From NCBI GenBank assembly GCA_937897315.1, contig CALCNS010000024.1:1-9211 (forward strand): 9,211 nt of DNA. Direction: 5' to 3'. This DNA comes from an uncultured Bacillota bacterium. Lineage in GTDB: Bacteria > Bacillota > JAAYKD01. Below are positions 5,722 to 9,211 of this stretch, piece by piece; the first letter of the stretch is position 1, and every line of letters begins with the position of its first letter. The notes beneath the pieces are model-generated. The model was given only the letters and a program-made list of their open reading frames with translations. It did not search any database and was not told the origin of the DNA. Position numbers and translations under genes: made by a program.

Positions 5722-5750
5722 TTGTAACGTTGCATTTTCTTTATTATAAT
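5722..5750 (+). promoter_or_regulatory. Promoter of the crp/fnr-GNAT operon
   Basis: TTGTAA (5722-5727), a spacer of 17 bases and a perfect TATAAT (5745-5750). Transcription would start near 5757, so the dyad at 5770-5785 lies within the first 30 transcribed bases. The -35 sits in a second, weaker dyad, TGTAACGTTGCA (5723-5734). Confidence 0.75.
5743..5748 (-). promoter_or_regulatory. -10 element of the polyferredoxin promoter
   Basis: On the minus strand 5748-5743 reads TATAAT, overlapping the plus-strand -10 of the crp gene. The -35 region (about 5771-5766, CACTTT) is poor, and the dyad at 5770-5785 lies in its place at -41.5 relative to a start near 5736. The promoter therefore looks activator-dependent. 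Confidence 0.6.
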
Positions 5751-5769
5751 GGTATGCTTAGCGAAAAAG

Positions 5770-5785
5770 TGTTACATTGGTAACG
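5770..5785. promoter_or_regulatory. Crp/Fnr-type operator between polyferredoxin and crp genes
   Basis: TGTTACATTGGTAACG, a dyad of GTTAC and GTAAC with a 4-base spacer, centred at 5777.5. It is near-identical to the site at 3674-3689. It is 34.5 bases from the edge of the leftward -10 (class II activation) and downstream of the rightward promoter, directly abutting the Shine-Dalgarno of crp (autorepression). Both effects are inferred from position. Confidence 0.72.
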
Positions 5786-5797
5786 GAGGTGAAAAAA

Positions 5798-6433
5798 TTG
5801 GAACAACAGTATAAGGTTGCCTTGATGTCCTTGCCGGAAGAATTACAGATGGAAGAAGCGTTTCGCTTGGGGGAATTCAAGTGGCGGGAATATAAAAAAG
5901 GCACGGTGATTCATTTAGAAGGCGAGCGCTGTCACAATTGGGAGATCATTGCTCAGGGGAAAGTGGCGGTGGAAAGAATCGATGAATCTGGGAATTTGCT
6001 GGTGGTGTCCACCTTGATTGAAGGAGATCAGTTGGCGGGGAATATTGTTTTCTCAAAGAAGCCGTGGTATCCCATGACCGTATCCGCGCGTAGCGATGTG
6101 GTGTTGCTGGAGATCAAGCGAGAACGTCTGTTTAAGCTGATGACCGAGAGTCCATCCTTTTTGAGAAAATTCTTGGAGATGAATTCGCAGAATTCCTTGT
6201 ATTTAGGGAACACGATTCGGGACCAGGTCAAGACGACCATTCGTGAGAATTTGTTGCGTTATTTCAAGCGCGAGACCTTGAAGGGTGACGGACAAACCTT
6301 CACGTTGCAGATCAGCAAAACCGAGTTGGCGGGGCGGATGGGAGTGCAGCGGACTTCGATCAGCCGCGAAATCGCCAAGATGCAGGAGGATGGGTTGTTG
6401 GTTTGCGAGGGGAAGAAGATAACCTTACTGTAA
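5798..6433 (+). CDS. Crp/Fnr-family transcriptional regulator
   Basis: A 211-residue regulator with an N-terminal cyclic-nucleotide-binding-type beta barrel (about residues 20-110), a long dimerisation helix (about 115-150) and a C-terminal winged helix-turn-helix (about 163-205). The recognition helix is in QRTSISREIAKMQ, with R185 at the position of the base-contacting Arg of CRP. There are only two Cys, one in the barrel (GERCHNW) and one near the end, so an FNR-type [4Fe-4S] sensor is excluded; the effector could be haem-bound gas, a small molecule or none. An HcpR-like role is possible but not shown. I choose the TTG at 5798 because GGAGGTG lies six bases upstream; a TTG at 5777 lies inside the operator and has no ribosome binding site. 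It is the first gene of an operon with the GNAT gene and is divergent from the polyferredoxin gene. Confidence 0.9.
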   Translation: MEQQYKVALMSLPEELQMEEAFRLGEFKWREYKKGTVIHLEGERCHNWEIIAQGKVAVERIDESGNLLVVSTLIEGDQLAGNIVFSKKPWYPMTVSARSDVVLLEIKRERLFKLMTESPSFLRKFLEMNSQNSLYLGNTIRDQVKTTIRENLLRYFKRETLKGDGQTFTLQISKTELAGRMGVQRTSISREIAKMQEDGLLVCEGKKITLL

Positions 6434-6460
6434 GTTGTGTCATGAGAGGAGGGCGTTAGC

Positions 6461-7039
6461 ATGGAGTTTCGCAAGGTGGATGAAACAAGTTTTGCATTGT
6501 ATGACCAAATTCCCATGGTGTTCAGGGGCAACAGCATATTGCAAGTAGAGCGGCTAGAGGGTGGCTTAGGTGGGCTGATTTTGCGAGAGGTTTCGGTTGT
6601 ACCGTTTGTGAAGAATTTGGGCATTTATGGACGGGCGACGGAGCTGCCGAGATTGTTCAACCTGGCGAATTGGGCCTTTTTCATGGCGTTTGACGGTGAA
6701 TTGCCGGTAGGGGGCGTTATGGTGGCTGCAGAAACACCGGGGTTGCATATGTTGGCAGGGCGCACCAATATGAGTGTGCTTTGGGATATTCGGGTGGACC
6801 CGCGTTATGCCAACCAAGGAGTGGGGAGCCAGCTGTTTACGTTGGCGGTGGAGTGGTCGAAAGAACGGGGTTACGTACAAATGAAAATCGAGTGCCAAAA
6901 CAACAACGTCAAAGCTTGTCGCTTTTACCACAAACATGGCGCGGTTCTGGGTGCCATAGATGCATACGCCTACTACAACGAACCCGAAGTGCGCAACGAA
7001 GTGCAGTTGATTTGGTACCTCGATTTCACAAAAGCATAA
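6461..7039 (+). CDS. GNAT-family N-acetyltransferase, SatA-like
   Basis: A 192-residue cytoplasmic acetyl-CoA-dependent N-acetyltransferase. The GNAT core is in the C-terminal half: the beta4 strand VLWDIRVDPRYANQ, the acetyl-CoA pyrophosphate loop Q119-G-V-G-S, the helix LFTLAVEWSKERGY and the beta5-alpha4 segment IECQNNNVKACRFYHKHGAVLG. This part resembles streptothricin acetyltransferases (SatA type), including the final hydrophobic strand LIWYLDF, but SatA-like sequences are widespread and the substrate is not proven. The ATG at 6461 has GGAGG eight bases upstream. It lies 27 bases after crp with no promoter visible between, so it is probably cotranscribed. It ends just before a bidirectional terminator. 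Its link to the redox module is positional only. Confidence 0.87.
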   Translation: MEFRKVDETSFALYDQIPMVFRGNSILQVERLEGGLGGLILREVSVVPFVKNLGIYGRATELPRLFNLANWAFFMAFDGELPVGGVMVAAETPGLHMLAGRTNMSVLWDIRVDPRYANQGVGSQLFTLAVEWSKERGYVQMKIECQNNNVKACRFYHKHGAVLGAIDAYAYYNEPEVRNEVQLIWYLDFTKA

Positions 7040-7042
7040 ATT

Positions 7043-7085
7043 TAAAAATTTCCCAATGGGGTCAGACCCCATTGGGAAATTTTTA
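7043..7085. terminator. Bidirectional terminator / REP-like perfect palindrome
   Basis: A perfect palindrome with 21-bp arms around a single A at 7064, core GGGGTCAGACCCC. Both outer ends are A/T tracts, so T runs follow the stem on both strands. It begins four bases after the GNAT stop and includes the TAA stop of the convergent EAL gene (7083-7085). The core resembles that of the palindrome at 3526-3581 (GGGGACAGTCCTC). Confidence 0.88.
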
Positions 7086-9211
7086 TGCGTGGCAGCCTTT
7101 TTCTTTGCAGAAGGTGAGGGCCTGTTCTTCGGAGAGCGGGGGGCTAATTAAGTAACCCTGGATCATGTCGCATTTGTGTGCCACAAGGTAGTCTTTTTGG
7201 CATTCCAACTCTACCCCTTCCGCAATGGTTTTGTGGCCTTGCTTGTGCGCCAACGAAATAATATCACCGGTAATGGCTGTCTCGGGGTCGTCCTCCACGA
7301 GTTGGTCGGTAAAAAACTTATCAATTTTTAAGCAGTGCACGTTTAATTCTTTTTCCCTGGCTAAAGAGGAGTATCCAGTGCCAAAATCATCAATGTATAC
7401 GGTAATACCCGCATCGGATAAGTGCCCAATCACCCGGTTGATGTAATCAAAATCGGCAGCAAACACCGACTCGGTAATCTCAATTCCCACATTCTTCGGT
7501 AAAACCCTCGCTTGGTGAATTAATTTCATCAATTCGCTAACAAACTCCGGTCTTAGGAGCTGAATGGCAGAAATATTAATCGATACACTTAAATCCGGAT
7601 AGCCTTTTTGTTCCAGTGTCTTTAGAAAGGCCAGGGCTTTTTGAATAATCCGATCTCCTAAGGGGATAATGAGTTTGCTTTTCTCGGCGATCGGGATGAA
7701 TTCGAGAGGTGATATCGTCCCTAAAACATCCGAGTGGATTCTAGCCAAGGCCTCAAACCCACTAACAGATTGGGTTCGTACATCCCATATGGGTTGATAC
7801 TGCAGGGTTAGTTCTTGGGGTTTGCTATCGATTATCGTCATGAGAACTTGCCGAACCGCCACTTCACGATCAATTAGAGCAACTAAGGTATCGTCGTAGA
7901 ATGCCGCCCGGTATTCTTTTTCGGAAATGGCCATCGAACGTTCAGAAGCAATAAGCAGACGTCGCAATAAGGTATCAATCGGCACATCGCATCCGGGCTC
8001 GATTTCCAAGATGCCAATACCCACGTTGATGCGATCGGTGACAAAAACTTGTTCCAATACCTTAGCAATTCGTCGACTAAAGTCCAATAACTGCAATTGA
8101 TTGGTTTCCCGTCTTATGTAAAACACAAAGCGGTTCTCATAGGTTTGGAACAACAGAATCTGCTCGCTGCATAAGGTTTGTAACTCATTGGCCGCTTTTT
8201 TGATGAGGTTTAGCGTATAATGAAAACCATAGTTGCTGGTTAGGGCTTGAATACGGCTTAAGTTTACACTAACAACGGCCCGAGGCACAGAAGCCAGCGT
8301 TTGGCTATCTTCTTTTAACATTTTTTCCAGGTAGTCACGGTTGAGCAGCCCGGTCCAAGCGTCGTGTTCGCTGGCATATACCAAGCGATCTTCCATGCGT
8401 TTACGGTCGGTAATATCTAAAATAATACCTTCAAGGGCTTCTACTTCTCCGGTGTCACGATACACACCCTCACCTACTTCTCAGACCCACTTTTTTTCCC
8501 CTTGAGCCGTGGTAATTTCATATTCGCATTGGTAGGGGAGATGGTGAGGTACGGTTCGTGTCCACTCAGCCCATAGTTCTGCGCAATAAGCAGGGTTCAT
8601 GATATCGTTGAAGGCCAACTCTTTGTTGTGGATAAAACTTTCAGGAGCATATCCGGTCAGGTCGTAACACCCCTTTGATACCAGTAACATGGTTCCTTGT
8701 GTGTCGAATTGGCAACGATAGGCCATGCCCGGTAAATGAGATAGCAACACCGACTCGCGTCTTCTGCTTTCGGCTAGGGCAAACTCTGCTTCTTTACGAG
8801 AGGTGATGTCCTCGATCATGCTGACATGCAGAGGATTTTCGGTAGAGAACCCTTGTAATGCAGATATGCGTAGGTTTACCCAGACTACGGAGCCATCTGG
8901 TTTGATAAATCGTTTCTCCAGGGAGTATCCTTCGGACGAACCTTCTTGGAACTCGCGAAATTTCGCCATATCTGCGTCTACATCGTCGGGGTGCGTGATG
9001 TCTGCCCAGGTCAGATGCTGTAAGCTATCTTTTTTTCTGCCTAAAATTTGCTCATACTTGGGGTTAATGCTCATCTCACCAAACTCGGTGCGCACGGCGT
9101 GATAAAGGTCTTCCATAATCGCGATACCCAGTGGGGCTTGTTCGAAAACACTGCGGTACAGGGCTTCATCGAGGGCCAATTTGCGATTGAGTTCCTGCAG
9201 ACGGGTGTTTT
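7083..9211 (-). pseudogene. PAS-PAS-GGDEF(degenerate)-EAL c-di-GMP phosphodiesterase, interrupted by one in-frame TGA (5' end outside window)
   Basis: The leftward frame is open from the right edge to 7083 except for TGA at 8483-8481. The order of domains is: a PAS domain (about 9164-8800, ending EDITSRKEAE), a second PAS (about 8770-8400, ending GIILDITDRKRMEDR), a GGDEF-like domain (about 8366-7880, with TYENRFVFY where GG(D/E)EF should stand) and an EAL domain (about 7808-7100). The EAL domain keeps its catalytic set: FEALAR, NISA, ITES, DDFGTGYSSL, the Lys in LKIDKFF, the Glu in AEGVE and the Gln in QGYLIS. So the likely role is hydrolysis of cyclic di-GMP under control of sensed signals. 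The stop falls in the PAC motif KKWV-stop-EVGEGVY, where Trp (TGG) is usual; a single C-to-T change on the plus strand at 8481 explains it. A GTG at 8465 with AGGTGAG just upstream could restart a GGDEF-EAL protein without the PAS domains. A sequencing error is possible. Confidence 0.88.

Noticed and set aside
5723..5734. TGTAACGTTGCA as a third Crp/Fnr operator
   Set aside because: It is an imperfect dyad with different spacing from the two good sites and coincides with the -35 of the crp promoter, so chance is likely.
8481..8483. TGA as selenocysteine or as a Trp codon
   Set aside because: The position expects Trp, not Cys or Sec; TGG is used for Trp throughout and TGA ends other genes in the window.
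1..9211. CRISPR arrays, tRNA or rRNA genes, transposase or integrase genes
   Set aside because: I saw no regularly spaced short repeats, no tRNA-like or rRNA sequence, and no recombinase motifs, so the mobility of the repeat segment is inferred only from repeat structure.

Overview
The window looks like chromosome of an anaerobic, moderate-GC member of the Bacillota (probably class Clostridia). The pointers are a YtrA-type GntR regulator paired with an ABC ATPase, strong GGAGG-type ribosome binding sites, two TTG starts, several bacterial ferredoxin-type [4Fe-4S] proteins and a Crp/Fnr regulator of the clostridial kind. I cannot name a genus from sequence alone.

Layout. (1) Bases 1-770: a leftward gntR/ABC-ATPase operon with a clear promoter and an overlapping operator-like palindrome. 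(2) Bases about 803-3517: a gene-poor, AT-richer accessory segment. It holds one intact gene, a DUF3626-family protein of unknown function. The gene is bracketed by two diverged direct copies of a long repeat, pyrimidine-rich in its left part and purine-rich in its right part, and the outer ends of the segment are imperfect inverted repeats of each other. An orphan terminator-like hairpin and a possible decayed gene also lie inside. (3) Bases 3526-5053: a large imperfect palindrome, then a rightward two-gene operon encoding two half-permeases (ArsP/DUF318/COG0701-like). The second half-permease carries a C-terminal single-cluster ferredoxin domain. (4) Bases 5074-7085: a leftward membrane polyferredoxin (NapH/CcoG-like) divergent from a rightward crp/fnr regulator and GNAT acetyltransferase operon. 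(5) Bases 7083-9211: a leftward PAS-PAS-GGDEF(degenerate)-EAL cyclic-di-GMP phosphodiesterase gene, interrupted by one in-frame TGA where a PAS domain should have Trp.

How the genes fit together. The most coherent system is the permease pair, the polyferredoxin and the Crp/Fnr protein. Closely similar dyads, TGTTACCCAGGTAACA and TGTTACATTGGTAACG, lie upstream of the permease operon and in the polyferredoxin/crp intergenic region. In both cases the dyad centre is 34.5 bases from the downstream edge of a -10 hexamer that lacks a good -35, which is the geometry of class II (-41.5) activation by Crp/Fnr proteins. The second site also lies downstream of the regulator's own promoter, next to its Shine-Dalgarno, so it could autorepress. 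My inference is a small, locally encoded regulon in which a membrane electron-transfer protein and a ferredoxin-tagged permease are induced together by one effector. The transported substrate and the effector cannot be read from the sequence.
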